From Akkermansia muciniphila (GTDB lineage Bacteria; Verrucomicrobiota; Verrucomicrobiia; Verrucomicrobiales; Akkermansiaceae), in contig NZ_CP114598.1 of assembly GCF_030848305.1 (NCBI RefSeq), positions 2,542,001 to 2,606,000 of the forward strand: 64,000 nucleotides of DNA, read 5' to 3'. Positions 38,876 through 48,047 of the stretch are shown here, piece by piece (position 1 is the first letter of the stretch; every line of letters begins with the position of its first letter). A program made the translations under genes and the position numbers. Under the pieces are notes generated by a model that saw only the letters and a list, made by a program, of their open reading frames with translations, made no database searches and was not told the DNA's origin.

Positions 38876-39512
38876 CAAGTAGCCGCCCTGGACATGCTCA
38901 ACAGCCGTAACGTGCTCCGCACATTGTTGTGGGATCCTCTGGAACCGACAGCCACACGCCCCCTGGCCCTCGCGCAGGACGCTTCCCTTTACTGCTATGG
39001 CATGGACTTCAACAAGAATGTGACGGAGGTGTTCGATGGAGATGGACGTATTGCGGCGGCTTACGATTACTCGCCCTATGGACAGGCGGCTTCCACGGGC
39101 AGTCTCGTCCAGCCCGTCCAGTGGTCCGGCGAGATGCACGACGAAGAACCCGTCCTGGTTTATTACAATTACCACTATTACAACCCAAAAGACGGAAGAT
39201 GATCAATCGTGACCCTATCGCTGAAAAGGGTGATTGAAATTTGTATAGGCTCATCAGCAATAAAATCAACATGGAAACAGACTTATTAGGAAAAGATAGA
39301 TACATATCGCAGTTAACACCTAATAAAATATTAAGTACTTCACATACATTACATGTAGGGGCTACTGTTGATTTATGGAATAAAGATAAACAAACAGAAA
39401 TATGGCGTAAAATTGAAATAAAAAAACTGAGATCCATTTAACTAATCCAGAAATCATGCCTTATTCCCCTGTTGAAGATATAAATATGTTTAAGGAATTC
39501 AGCAAGATATAA
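38876..39512 (+). pseudogene. Orphan Rhs core tip with a second toxin tip, broken
   Basis: 38880-39235 copies the last part of the intact Rhs core (36460-36815) with few changes: ALDMLNSRNVLRTLLWDP through YYNYHYYNPKDGR. A one-base deletion near 39200 makes a TGA, and the Trp codon before NLY is TGA at 39235. After NLYRLISNKINMETDLLG, matching the core ending NLYGFVGN...DALGL, a different tip follows (KDRYISQLTPNKILSTSHTL...). This is again shifted in a run of seven A at 39420-39426 and ends EFSKI at 39512. It has no start signals. A displaced older tip module. Confidence 0.7.
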
Positions 39513-39609
39513 AATCACTTTCTACGTATAATATATTACAAATAAATTGTCCAAATTGATTCCATAAGTCTATTTGGTATAAAAAAAATACAACCGTTCA
39601 TAAATAATT

Positions 39610-39966
39610 ATGAAAAACGTAAAAGAAATTGTTGAAACAATGATATCATTTGATATCTTCTTTCAAGAAAAAAAATTTAAGAAAAGCAAATCTATTTTCA
39701 GCTATATTTTATTTGTATATTTATTTTTTGGATGCATGCTTATTTTACCTGATGACTATAGATTTTTTGTGCTGCCGGGCAAATATGCCAGTAACATTGA
39801 TGATAAAAATCTCAGATACATTTTATTTCTATTTTTAGCATACTTGTCATATATTGTATCATTCTTCAGCTGGTACGAATGCATCAAAAAATCAATATCC
39901 CTGTTCATCATTGTTTATTTTTCCCTATGTATGTTATATTCTTTTTATATTGGAATATCTTACTAA
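39610..39966 (+). CDS. Three-helix membrane protein, candidate orphan immunity (118 aa)
   Basis: Polar head (MKNVKEIVETMISFDIFFQE) and Lys-rich stretch, then hydrophobic segments at about residues 30-48, 68-88 and 93-113. Very AT-rich, like the preceding orphan tip, from whose end it is separated by 97 bases. Its place directly after a toxin tip suggests a membrane immunity protein kept after its toxin decayed. No family recognised. Confidence 0.5.
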   Translation: MKNVKEIVETMISFDIFFQEKKFKKSKSIFSYILFVYLFFGCMLILPDDYRFFVLPGKYASNIDDKNLRYILFLFLAYLSYIVSFFSWYECIKKSISLFIIVYFSLCMLYSFYIGISY

Positions 39967-40259
39967 ATCAAATAATTAAGGCTCATGCCTAGCTGAGAGA
40001 TTCGTTTTTCAAATTTGTTAAAATGAATTGGTAGATCCTTATTGTGCCAATGATAAAATCTATATTCCGTTTTTTTGAGATGAATAGGAAATAATGGTAA
40101 TACACAATCTCGAATTTACTTAATCTTGTTTTAGCAACATTTCAAAAGTTTTCAATGCCGTGAAAAAGTAATAGTTAATTTCTACAAACAAGTGGATTTT
40201 CTGTATTAACGGATGATTTATAATATTATTTTGGACTTTAAAATATTATTTGATTATAT
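39967..40259. other. AT-rich spacer without a gene
   Basis: 293 bases with stops in all frames, between a candidate immunity gene and an Rhs core fragment. Base composition matches the decayed tip modules on either side, so it may be remnant sequence; nothing specific is recognisable. Confidence 0.4.
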
Positions 40260-40425
40260 ACCGCGCGGTGAGCTTCACCAGCCAGAATGGAAACACGATT
40301 ATTGAGTGCGGCTACGATTACCAGGGACGACGCTACATGAAGAAGGTGACGGTTAACGGCACGGTCGCCAGCCATGAACGCTACCTGATACCGCGGCTAT
40401 TTTTAGACAGCGCCCTGGACTGCCG
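40260..40425 (+). pseudogene. Second orphan fragment of the Rhs core
   Basis: Nearly identical to 36307-36470 of the intact gene (AVSFTSQNGNTIIECGYDYQ through SHERYL), with a one-base insertion after CTACCTG that shifts the frame, and rising divergence to the end. In the intact gene this piece directly precedes the segment copied at 38880, so the two remnants lie in reversed order. No start codon of its own fits; the frame is open from 40250 by chance. Confidence 0.7.
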
Positions 40426-40488
40426 AACACCGAACAAATAGGATAAACAAAGAAGAACCATCTATTTCTGTTTATCATAACAAATACC

Positions 40489-40830
40489 ATGCTTGATTTT
40501 CTCGTTCTTCTTCTGGATATCCCGTGCCTTCTTGCCGATTTTTCCCCTCGCGCCAAACATAAGGGAGAATCACTGTACTGGCGTTTCCTGGGGATTTTTT
40601 TGCTGGCGGCAGAACTGGCCATTCTATTTTTATGGGATATTACGGAAAGCATGTCCGCTCTTGCAGCCTGTATCACTCTGGGCCTCTGGCTGATCGCTCA
40701 TCTCTCCATCCGCGCCTTCAGGAACAGGAAAAACGTAAACGGCCCCTCCGTCCTTTCCGCTCCGCCATTTTCTTCACAGGTACCACAAAGAAATGAAGCT
40801 CCGGCCACGCATCCCCTTGAAAGAAAATAG
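40489..40830 (+). CDS. Small membrane protein at the right edge of the Rhs island (113 aa)
   Basis: Two or three hydrophobic segments (residues 1-17, 32-48 and 55-72) and a polar Pro/Ser-rich tail. Its GC content is close to the chromosomal backbone, unlike the AT-rich candidates before it. It could be an immunity gene belonging to the second orphan core fragment, or an ordinary membrane protein flanking the island. No family recognised. Confidence 0.5.
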   Translation: MLDFLVLLLDIPCLLADFSPRAKHKGESLYWRFLGIFLLAAELAILFLWDITESMSALAACITLGLWLIAHLSIRAFRNRKNVNGPSVLSAPPFSSQVPQRNEAPATHPLERK

Positions 40831-41188
40831 CTATATAATATATTTATTTTCAATAATTTTCAATTATATCTCCGACTTTTTGTCATACAATTTTCTTCTT
40901 TTTGAACGGATGTTCCTGTTTGGGGCTCTAACCTGCATCAGCAACAAACCGGGCGACGGGAGGTAGAGAGACCGCCGCCCATTATGGGGAGTTCTGAGTT
41001 TCATAGGTAATATAGTTGGATAAAAAACCCGCACGGGGGAAACCCTGTGCGGGTTTATTCATCCCCCCTCCCGTGAGGCCGGAAAACAGGGCCGGAACAA
41101 GCCGCAGAAAATCATGGCTGAACCAAATTAAGGCTTGAGAGTTGAAGGCATCTCGCTAATCTGACTTCAGCAAGAATCATCTGTTATC
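40831..41188. other. 358-bp region ahead of nuoB, possibly transcribed leader or small RNA
   Basis: No reading frame is convincing. It contains a stem at about 40951-40982 (GGGCGACGG with CCGCCGCCC, one mismatch) and a terminator-like hairpin at 41025-41054. The nuoB promoter should lie after 41055. Confidence 0.35.
41025..41054 (+). terminator. Terminator-like hairpin ahead of nuoB
   Basis: AAACCCGCAC (41025-41034) pairs with GTGCGGGTTT ending at 41054, with an inner GGG/CCC pairing. The T tract is short (GGGTTTATT), so strength is uncertain. Confidence 0.6.
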
Positions 41189-41770
41189 ATGGTCACCACG
41201 AACGAACCGAATATTTACGAAACGGGAGTACTGGACTCCAATGCGGAAGGCAATTTTGTCTATACCACCCTGGACGCCGCCATCAACTGGATTCGTAAAA
41301 ATTCCCTCTGGCCCATGCCGATGGGGCTTTCCTGCTGCGCCATTGAGTTCATGGCCGTGGCCTGTTCCCGTTATGACCTTTCCCGCTTCGGCTCGGAAGT
41401 GACGCGTTTTTCCCCCCGCCAGGCGGACGTAATGATTGTAGCCGGCACCGTCACTTATAAAATGGCCCTGGCCGTCCGCCGCATCTGGGACCAGATGCCG
41501 GAACCCAAGTGGTGCATCGCCATGGGCGCGTGCGCTTCCACCGGCGGCATGTTCCGCTCCTATTCCGTGCTCCAGGGCGTGGACAAGATTCTCCCCGTGG
41601 ACGTTTACATTTCCGGCTGCCCGCCCCGTCCGGAGGCTATTTTGGAAGCCCTGCTCACCCTGCGCAAGAAGATGGATACCCAGCAGCCCGCACGCACCTT
41701 CTTCAAGAAGGAAGAGCCTCGCGAAGCCAACGCTCCCGTCCCGGTCAACACGGAAATGCCTCTTGAGTAA
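41189..41770 (+). CDS. nuoB: NADH-quinone oxidoreductase subunit B
   Basis: Carries cluster N2, the last iron-sulfur centre of complex I before quinone. [21 protein letters not shown] has the tandem Cys pair, [10 protein letters not shown] and [15 protein letters not shown] the other two ligands, and [10 protein letters not shown] the usual lead-in. At 193 aa, with an extended polar C-terminus ([19 protein letters not shown]). It is followed by nuoC after 45 bases. nuoA does not precede it: the upstream neighbour is the Rhs island. Confidence 0.95.
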   Translation: MVTTNEPNIYETGVLDSNAEGNFVYTTLDAAINWIRKNSLWPMPMGLSCCAIEFMAVACSRYDLSRFGSEVTRFSPRQADVMIVAGTVTYKMALAVRRIWDQMPEPKWCIAMGACASTGGMFRSYSVLQGVDKILPVDVYISGCPPRPEAILEALLTLRKKMDTQQPARTFFKKEEPREANAPVPVNTEMPLE

Positions 41771-41815
41771 GTTTTTCCAACGTTTCTTCCGTTCCACTTT
41801 TACCATTTTTTCTCC

Positions 41816-42400
41816 ATGCTTTCTCTAGAATCACAGATTAAAACCGCCGCAGACAACGCCCAAAACCGCTTTGGGAAAGACGTCATCACGGACCGCTACG
41901 AATTCCGCGGAGATATTACGCTGACCGTCGCGCGCCAGGCTGTGGCGGATGTTGTCCGCTGGCTGCGGGATTCCGCCGGGTTTGATATGCTGGTTAACCT
42001 TTCTTCCGTGGACAATATGGGGGAAAGCCCCCGCTTTGAAGTCAACTACACGCTGACGCAGTCGGAAACAGGCGCGAACCTGAGCCTCAAGACGAAGGTG
42101 GACGACGGCGAAGAAGTGCCCAGCGTCACGGAAATTTTCCAGTCCGCCAACTGGCACGAACGTGAAGCATGGGACCTGATGGGCATCAGGTTCTCAGGCC
42201 ATCCTGATTTGCGCCGCATTTTGATGTGGGAAGGCTATCCTTACTTCCCCCTGCGAAAGGATTTCCCCGTTCAAGGCGTACCTACTGAACTGCCGGGCGT
42301 CGCCTTTACGGAGGCGGCTCCCACCCAGGGAGCGCCGTTCGCTACGGAACAAGGCCGCTGCCCCAGCGCCTGCCGCGAACCCCGGTCCCATAAATTCTAG
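41816..42400 (+). CDS. nuoC: NADH-quinone oxidoreductase subunit C
   Basis: A 30-kDa-type complex I subunit of the peripheral arm. Residues 60-150 hold the NuoC fold, with WHEREAWDLMGIRFSGHPDL and RRILMWEGYPYFPLRKDFP as the family signature. The last 40 residues are Pro/Ala/Thr-rich and not conserved. In most bacteria nuoD follows; here the next gene encodes an RbsD-fold lipoprotein, so the nuo genes are split in this genome. Confidence 0.93.
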   Translation: MLSLESQIKTAADNAQNRFGKDVITDRYEFRGDITLTVARQAVADVVRWLRDSAGFDMLVNLSSVDNMGESPRFEVNYTLTQSETGANLSLKTKVDDGEEVPSVTEIFQSANWHEREAWDLMGIRFSGHPDLRRILMWEGYPYFPLRKDFPVQGVPTELPGVAFTEAAPTQGAPFATEQGRCPSACREPRSHKF

Positions 42401-42435
42401 CCCATTTTCCAGCCCCGCAAGGCGGGGTCCCACCC

Positions 42436-43242
42436 ATGACCCGACTCCCCTTCATCCTGCCCATATGCATCATCAGCCTGTTCAGCGGCTGCCAGGACGC
42501 CAACCCGGCAGAACGGGAATGGAAGGAGCAGTTATATAAAAACCTGGCCATCGTGGGGGCTAGAAACTGGATTGTCATTGCGGAATCCTCCTTTCCCGCC
42601 TACACGGGAACCGGCATCAGAACCATGGTTTCCGACAAAACGTCGGACGAAGTGCTTCTGGATGTGCTGAATATGCTGGAGGAGGAAGCCCACGTGGTGC
42701 CCCGCATCATGATCAGCTCGGAGCTGCGCAGCGTTACGGAGGACTATGCTCCCGGCATTAAGCGTTACCGCAACAATATCAATAAAATGCTTCCTGGGCG
42801 CCAGCATTTTGAACTGATGAGCCGCACGATCAATTCCCTGATCGAAGACGCGGCCAGGCAGTTCAACGTGCTGGTCATTAAAACCAAGACATCCCTGCCT
42901 TATTCCAATATTTATATAGAACTGGATTCCGGATACTGGAATTCGGAATCGGAAACAGCGCTCCGCAAGTCCCTGGAAGCCAGGGACGCCGCCAACCGCC
43001 GCGCGGCCCAGGACAGAGTGCTGGACGTGCCCCTGGTTCCGGGAGCCGCGCCCGCGCCACAGGGCGTCAAGGAGAACCCGCCATTGCCAGGAGCCCCCAC
43101 CTCGCCCACGGACAATCTGCCGGAGCTCCCGCGGGAAAACCGCCAACCGGCTTCCCCCTCCGGAAACAAGGCGCCCGGCGAGCCTCCGCCTCCCATCAGG
43201 GATCCTTTGGGAGGGAAAACCGCCATTGCCAGATTTTCATGA
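42436..43242 (+). CDS. Predicted lipoprotein with an RbsD/FucU-like domain (268 aa)
   Basis: A signal peptide with lipobox (ISLFSGCQD) is followed by a domain resembling D-ribose pyranase/fucose mutarotase: GARNWIVIAESSFPAY where RbsD has LGH-x-D-x-LVVADAGLP, a helical DEVLLDVLNMLEEE segment, and VLVIKTKTSLPYSNIYIELD where RbsD has the PYANI signature. The catalytic His of the GHxD motif is absent (GARN), so sugar mutarotase activity is doubtful. The last 70 residues are Pro-rich and disordered. It lies 35 bases after nuoC and overlaps the next gene by ATGA. The fold call is from memory of RbsD and moderately sure. Confidence 0.55.
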   Translation: MTRLPFILPICIISLFSGCQDANPAEREWKEQLYKNLAIVGARNWIVIAESSFPAYTGTGIRTMVSDKTSDEVLLDVLNMLEEEAHVVPRIMISSELRSVTEDYAPGIKRYRNNINKMLPGRQHFELMSRTINSLIEDAARQFNVLVIKTKTSLPYSNIYIELDSGYWNSESETALRKSLEARDAANRRAAQDRVLDVPLVPGAAPAPQGVKENPPLPGAPTSPTDNLPELPRENRQPASPSGNKAPGEPPPPIRDPLGGKTAIARFS

Positions 43243-43550
43243 ACCATCATATGGACAAGGCTACAGAAGAACGCCTCCGCGCGGAGGCATGGGTAGGGGA
43301 CGCCATTCTGGCGTTGTACGTCAGGGAATGGATTCTGGCGGAGGAAGGAGCAATCAACGGCAAGCTTTTCGTAGAATTCACCAGCAATGATTTTCTGCGC
43401 CGCACCGGCAACGCCACAGGCGTGGAAGCGGAGATAGGCCGCACTTTCAAAGCGGGCGGCCTGGAAGCAGCTTATGCATGGATTGAACACCATTTGAAGC
43501 CCCGCATGGAAGAACGCTGGCACACCCTGCGCAGAAAGGCCCTCCGGTAA
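43239..43550 (+). CDS. Mini-ribonuclease III-like protein (103 aa)
   Basis: EERLRAEAWVGDAILALYVREWIL (residues 10-33) is the RNase III signature with the conserved Glu/Asp pair, as in Mini-III (MrnC), which matures 23S rRNA in Firmicutes. No dsRNA-binding domain is present. TSNDFLRRTGNATGVEAEIGRT fits the second helix pair, where Mini-III carries its other catalytic acids; here E is seen but a canonical ExxxD is hard to confirm. The ATG overlaps the preceding stop. Confidence 0.65.
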   Translation: MNHHMDKATEERLRAEAWVGDAILALYVREWILAEEGAINGKLFVEFTSNDFLRRTGNATGVEAEIGRTFKAGGLEAAYAWIEHHLKPRMEERWHTLRRKALR

Positions 43551-43562
43551 ACTGCCGCCGCC

Positions 43563-44690
43563 ATGCCCGCCTCCGGAACACCCCTGCCCTGGGACCGTGG
43601 CAACGGCCCTTGCGTGATGGCCCCGCCCCATTTGAGAGGCTGGGCGGAAGAGGCCGCCGCCTTTCTTTCCCGCCGGGGCATGGATGGAATCACGGCTTTC
43701 GCCACCTCCGGCTCTTCCGGTTCGCCTCCCAAAGCCATTTTATTCACCCGCCGCGCTCTGGATATATGCGCGCGCGGGGCATTGGAACATCTGCATGCGG
43801 AAAACGGGGACTGGTGCTGTCCGCTACCTGTCTGGCATGTGGGGGGCGCCATGATTTATCTGCGCGCGGCCCTGGCCGGAACCGCCGTCCATACGCTCCG
43901 CGGTAAGTGGTGCCCGCAGGCCTATGCCGACCTGATGAGAAGCTCAGGAGCCAGATGGTCCTCCCTGGTTCCCACGCAGGTAGTGGATCTGGTCCGCCTC
44001 GGCCTCCGAGCGCCTTCCACCGCCGAGTGCATTATTGTAGGCGGCGGCGCGCTGGACGCGGAGACGGGACGGAAAGCGCGCACCCTTGGCTGGCCTGTAG
44101 TGCAGAGCTACGGCATGACGGAAGCCGGCTCCCAATTAGCCACGGCCCTTCCCGGAGATTCCTACCATACGGACCGCCTCTCCCTTCTGCCCCATTGGGA
44201 AGTTCAGACGGACGAAAAGGGCCTCCTGCGCTTCCAGGGGGAAGGGAAATTGTCCGGCCGTCTGCTGACGCAGCCCCATGGAGGGTTTCTCCTGGAACGG
44301 GTCGCTCCGCAGGAGTGGTGGAGCACCCGCGACCTGGTACGCCTGGAAGGACGTTTGCTGACCTTTCTGCGCCGGGCGGACAGACTTGTCAAAGTTCTGG
44401 GGGAACTGGTGGATCCGGATGCCGTCCAGGACGTTTTGCGCCGCAGCGTTCCGGAGGCTGTCGTGGAGGCAGTTCCACATCCGCGCGCCGGAATGGAACT
44501 GGTTGCCTGCGGTCCTTCCGCCGCCCTTCTGGAGCAGGCCTGCCGCGCATGGAATGCGGCGGCCCCAGGCCCCCAGCGCATCCGCGCCGTTATGGAAACG
44601 CCCATCCCTCTCACAGTCATGGGAAAGCTGGACAGAAACCGGCTGCGTTCCCAGTTGAGCGATCATCCGGAACAACTGAGGAAAATTTAA
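43563..44690 (+). CDS. menE: AMP-forming acyl-CoA ligase, MenE-like
   Basis: A 375-residue member of the adenylate-forming family, shorter than typical MenE (about 450-500 aa). TSGSSGSPPKAILFT is the phosphate loop, QSYGMTEAGSQ the adenine-binding A5 block, WWSTRDLVRLEGR the ribose Asp, LTFLRRADRLVKVLGELVDP the hinge, and MGKLDRNRL carries the catalytic C-terminal Lys. The short length and single-domain N-terminal part fit the O-succinylbenzoate-CoA ligases of menaquinone synthesis, sensible beside complex I genes. The substrate is inferred; no other men gene is in the window. Confidence 0.7.
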   Translation: MPASGTPLPWDRGNGPCVMAPPHLRGWAEEAAAFLSRRGMDGITAFATSGSSGSPPKAILFTRRALDICARGALEHLHAENGDWCCPLPVWHVGGAMIYLRAALAGTAVHTLRGKWCPQAYADLMRSSGARWSSLVPTQVVDLVRLGLRAPSTAECIIVGGGALDAETGRKARTLGWPVVQSYGMTEAGSQLATALPGDSYHTDRLSLLPHWEVQTDEKGLLRFQGEGKLSGRLLTQPHGGFLLERVAPQEWWSTRDLVRLEGRLLTFLRRADRLVKVLGELVDPDAVQDVLRRSVPEAVVEAVPHPRAGMELVACGPSAALLEQACRAWNAAAPGPQRIRAVMETPIPLTVMGKLDRNRLRSQLSDHPEQLRKI

Positions 44691-44970
44691 TAAAAGGCCA
44701 TTTTCCGGGGATATTCATCAAAAGAATCCGAACCGGACGGAAGAAAGAAATACGGCGGGCTTGGAATCCCTTATCCACTTCATTCATCCTGTCTCCCGGA
44801 AAGCCATTTTCCTCCGCCTTGCGGGCTTCCGCATACATCTCCGGGACCTTCCTGTCCGACTCCATTTATTTTCTTAAAAAAAGAACGTGACATGACCAAT
44901 AATTAAACATTCAGACACGTGAAAAACGCTTGTAGGGCAGAGGTTTTTCCTGCTAGAAAAGAGTTGATCC

Positions 44971-47751
44971 ATGCGAGCCCGTCTTTTGCTTATTCCCTTT
45001 ATTTTTTCCGTTCCGGCTTATGGCCAGGACATTCCATCCGCCACAGCGGCAAATCCTCCCGGGCAGGTGGAATACGTTCCGGTCCGGGATCTTTCCCAAC
45101 TGCCTATGGACGGCGGCTGGACGTACGGGGAAGTGCTGGACAAAGCCGCGGCAGGAGACTTCCGGGCCAATATGCTGGCCGGGGAATACTGGATGGGTCT
45201 TTATTACCTGAACCGGGGAGACCTGCCGCTGGCCTGCCTGGAACACATGCAGCATTTTTTCCGTAACGCGGCCACGGCATCCGGCCATCCGGCTCCCAAG
45301 CTCATGATGACGGATCCTTACGGGATTTTCGGGATTTTCAAGGCGCAACCCATGCAGCCGGAACACGCGGAATGGCTGGCTGCCTGCCGCAAGCTTGCGG
45401 AAAAGGGAGACATGGACGCCATCACGGCCCTGTACACCGTCACGGATCTTCCGGAAGCCGAGTTGAGGCGCTACCTGGCCCCCCTGGAAAAGAAGGCAGC
45501 TTCCGGCGATCAGGATTCGCTGGCCCAGCTCGCTTTCATCAAAGTGGACTGGCTGAAGGAAGACCCAGCCAAAGTTATCGAGCCCCTGAAGAAATACCGA
45601 AAAAACGCCAAACCGGTTCTTCTGGCGCGGACAGGGGAACTGGCCCTTGCCCTGGACGGCGGCCCTTCCGGCACCGGTAAGGACGGCAGGGAATGGAGGG
45701 ACACGGCCATTCAATTCCTTTCCCTGGCTGCGGAAAAGGGGCACGCAGGAGCCATGCGGCTTCTGGCGGAAATGACGAAGGAGACCACCCCGGCACAGGC
45801 CGGAAAGCTCTTGGCGGAACTGCGCTCCAGAGGGGATCTTGAAACCCTGCTGGCAGACCTTTCCGCCGGCATGAAGGGAAAAATGGGTGGAGGGAAAAGC
45901 TCATCTCTCCAGCCTCTGTTTGATCAGGCCAGGAAACTGGGCAGCAATAACGCCTTCGCCTGGTACGCCCAGTTGATTTCCGAAGCGCGGCCCCCGCAGG
46001 AACGGGAGCTGCGCAAAGCGGCCCTGGATCTGCTGTCCCTTCATGACGAACGGGGCATGCCATACCTGAAGGAACCGCTTTCCTTTCCCCCAAAAAAACT
46101 CCACCAGCTTCCCCCCTACGCCAAGACGCATAAGGAGCTTGAGCTGGCCTCCCAGCTGGGGGACGCAGATTCCAGCGTACAGTTGGGCGAGCTGTGGAAG
46201 GAGGAACTGGCCAATACACAGGATTCCGTAGGGAAGGCCCACGAAGCGCGGGAAAATATGCGCGTATGGTACAGGCAGGCGGCGGAGGAAGGCCATCCCC
46301 TGGCCAGGCTGCGCCTGGCCCAGATGGAAAACCCGGACTTAATGGACAAACCGTCCGCAGAACCCGCCAGAACGCTGTTGAATGACTGCCTGGCAAAAGC
46401 CGCCGCAGGAGATTTTATCACGCTGAAAGGAATTTCCGAATACGCCACGCCGGAACAGTGGGAACAGCTGACTGCCGCCCTCCGCAAAAAAGCTCAGAGG
46501 GGGGACGCCCGCAGCCAGGCAGACCTGGCATACCTGATGTTATTCAGTTACAGGAGCGAAGAATCCGGCTATCCGGAAGCTCTGGCCTGGGCCCGCCTTT
46601 CCGCCGGACAGGGAGATCCCTGCGGCATGTACGTGCTCGGCCGCGCCCTCATTTATGAATTCGGCCTGGAAAAACGCATGGCCGAGGGGGATTCCTGGAT
46701 GTTCCGGGGAGCCTTGAAAGGCCATGTGGACGCGGCGGACATGTGGAGTTCCAATAATGAGAACCTACAGCCTTACAGCGCCATGATGCACGGTTTGGCG
46801 GCACGGGGGCATATTCCTTCCCTTCTTTTCCTGGCCAACCAGACAGCCTATCCCCAGAATACGGGGGAGACGACGATCCTGGGCAACGGTTCCCCTTCCG
46901 CCTACCAGCAGGTCAAGCTGACCCTGAACGGCGGGGACGCCAGCACTCCGCCGTGGCTCCGGAAGCCGGAACAGAAAGGTAAGGAGGAAGATGCTCAAGC
47001 GGATGCCGGAGCCGTTCCTCCCTGGATGACCCCGTCCGGCAGGGAACGCCAGGCTCCGGCCCCGAAAACCATCAATCCGGAAGCCGTGAAATTTTGGGAA
47101 CAGGCCGTAGAACTCGGCAGCCTGACAGCTCTGGACGAGCTGGCCAATTATTATGAAACCGTGGCCGGGAATGTTCAGGAGCCTGCGGAACGGCAGCAGC
47201 TCCTGGCCTCTGCCATGACGGCGGCCACCGCCCTGGTGAAAAAGGAGGACGTACGCGGATTCAAGAGGCTGGCCCGCTATTACGAACTGGGCATCGGCGT
47301 GCAGCCGAACAGGGAGCTGCACAAGGATTATGTGCTGAAAGCCGCGGAAACCAGAGACCCGGAGGCTCTGGTGGAGAAAGCTCGCCTGCTTATCAAGGGA
47401 GAGGATATGGAGCCGGATCCGAAAATGGCGCTGAACATTCTGACCGACCTGGAACAGAACCAGACGCATGCGGTGTCCGGCATGCATTTCCTACTCGGCT
47501 ACTTGCATGAAGAAGGTCTCGGCACCCCGCAGGATATGGCGCTGGCCTATCAGTTTTACGTCAAGGGTGCGGAGCAGGACGACGCCAAGTGCATGAACAA
47601 CCTGGGGTCCATGTATGAACGTGGAACCGGCGTAGCCAAGGACTTGTCTGAAGCCCGAAAGTGGTATGAACGGGCGGCGGAGCTGGGTAATGAAGACGCC
47701 CTCGCCAATGTGGAGCGGGTGAGGGAAAAACTCAACATGAAGAAAAAATAG
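44971..47751 (+). CDS. Large secreted Sel1/TPR-like repeat protein (926 aa)
   Basis: A signal peptide to about residue 18 (VPAYGQD) is followed by helical repeats throughout. Clear Sel1 repeats occur at the C-terminus (MHFLLGYLHEEGLGTPQDMA, CMNNLGSMYERGTGVAKDLS, ARKWYERAAELGNEDAL) and degenerate ones earlier (LARYYELGIGVQPNRELHKD, PLARLRLAQMENPDLMDK). A Pro-rich break with PPWLRKPEQKGKEE and PPWMTPSGRE lies near residue 660. Sel1 proteins are scaffolds for protein assembly; a specific role is not evident. Monocistronic. Confidence 0.85.
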   Translation: MRARLLLIPFIFSVPAYGQDIPSATAANPPGQVEYVPVRDLSQLPMDGGWTYGEVLDKAAAGDFRANMLAGEYWMGLYYLNRGDLPLACLEHMQHFFRNAATASGHPAPKLMMTDPYGIFGIFKAQPMQPEHAEWLAACRKLAEKGDMDAITALYTVTDLPEAELRRYLAPLEKKAASGDQDSLAQLAFIKVDWLKEDPAKVIEPLKKYRKNAKPVLLARTGELALALDGGPSGTGKDGREWRDTAIQFLSLAAEKGHAGAMRLLAEMTKETTPAQAGKLLAELRSRGDLETLLADLSAGMKGKMGGGKSSSLQPLFDQARKLGSNNAFAWYAQLISEARPPQERELRKAALDLLSLHDERGMPYLKEPLSFPPKKLHQLPPYAKTHKELELASQLGDADSSVQLGELWKEELANTQDSVGKAHEARENMRVWYRQAAEEGHPLARLRLAQMENPDLMDKPSAEPARTLLNDCLAKAAAGDFITLKGISEYATPEQWEQLTAALRKKAQRGDARSQADLAYLMLFSYRSEESGYPEALAWARLSAGQGDPCGMYVLGRALIYEFGLEKRMAEGDSWMFRGALKGHVDAADMWSSNNENLQPYSAMMHGLAARGHIPSLLFLANQTAYPQNTGETTILGNGSPSAYQQVKLTLNGGDASTPPWLRKPEQKGKEEDAQADAGAVPPWMTPSGRERQAPAPKTINPEAVKFWEQAVELGSLTALDELANYYETVAGNVQEPAERQQLLASAMTAATALVKKEDVRGFKRLARYYELGIGVQPNRELHKDYVLKAAETRDPEALVEKARLLIKGEDMEPDPKMALNILTDLEQNQTHAVSGMHFLLGYLHEEGLGTPQDMALAYQFYVKGAEQDDAKCMNNLGSMYERGTGVAKDLSEARKWYERAAELGNEDALANVERVREKLNMKKK

Positions 47752-48047
47752 ACTCTTTTCCCGCTCCGGGAATACCACGGAATGGCGGTGGAGCACAAAG
47801 CTTTGGCCGAAGATTTTCCTGCAGCCGGCAGAAAAGCGCGCAAAGCGGGCGCGATTTTTTTAAGCGGCCCCTTCCTGTTTCAAGGTAAGCAAATGCCTTT
47901 GAAATTCGCGCGTCTTTACAAATAGCCGTCCGTCGCGGCACGGATACGAGAAACGCCTTCATCCGGGCCATGCCGCGCCGGGCTGGGAGGGCTCTCTCCA
48001 AAAACGGAAGCAGGAACAGAAGTTTTTCAGAAAAGGCGTACCCGAAG

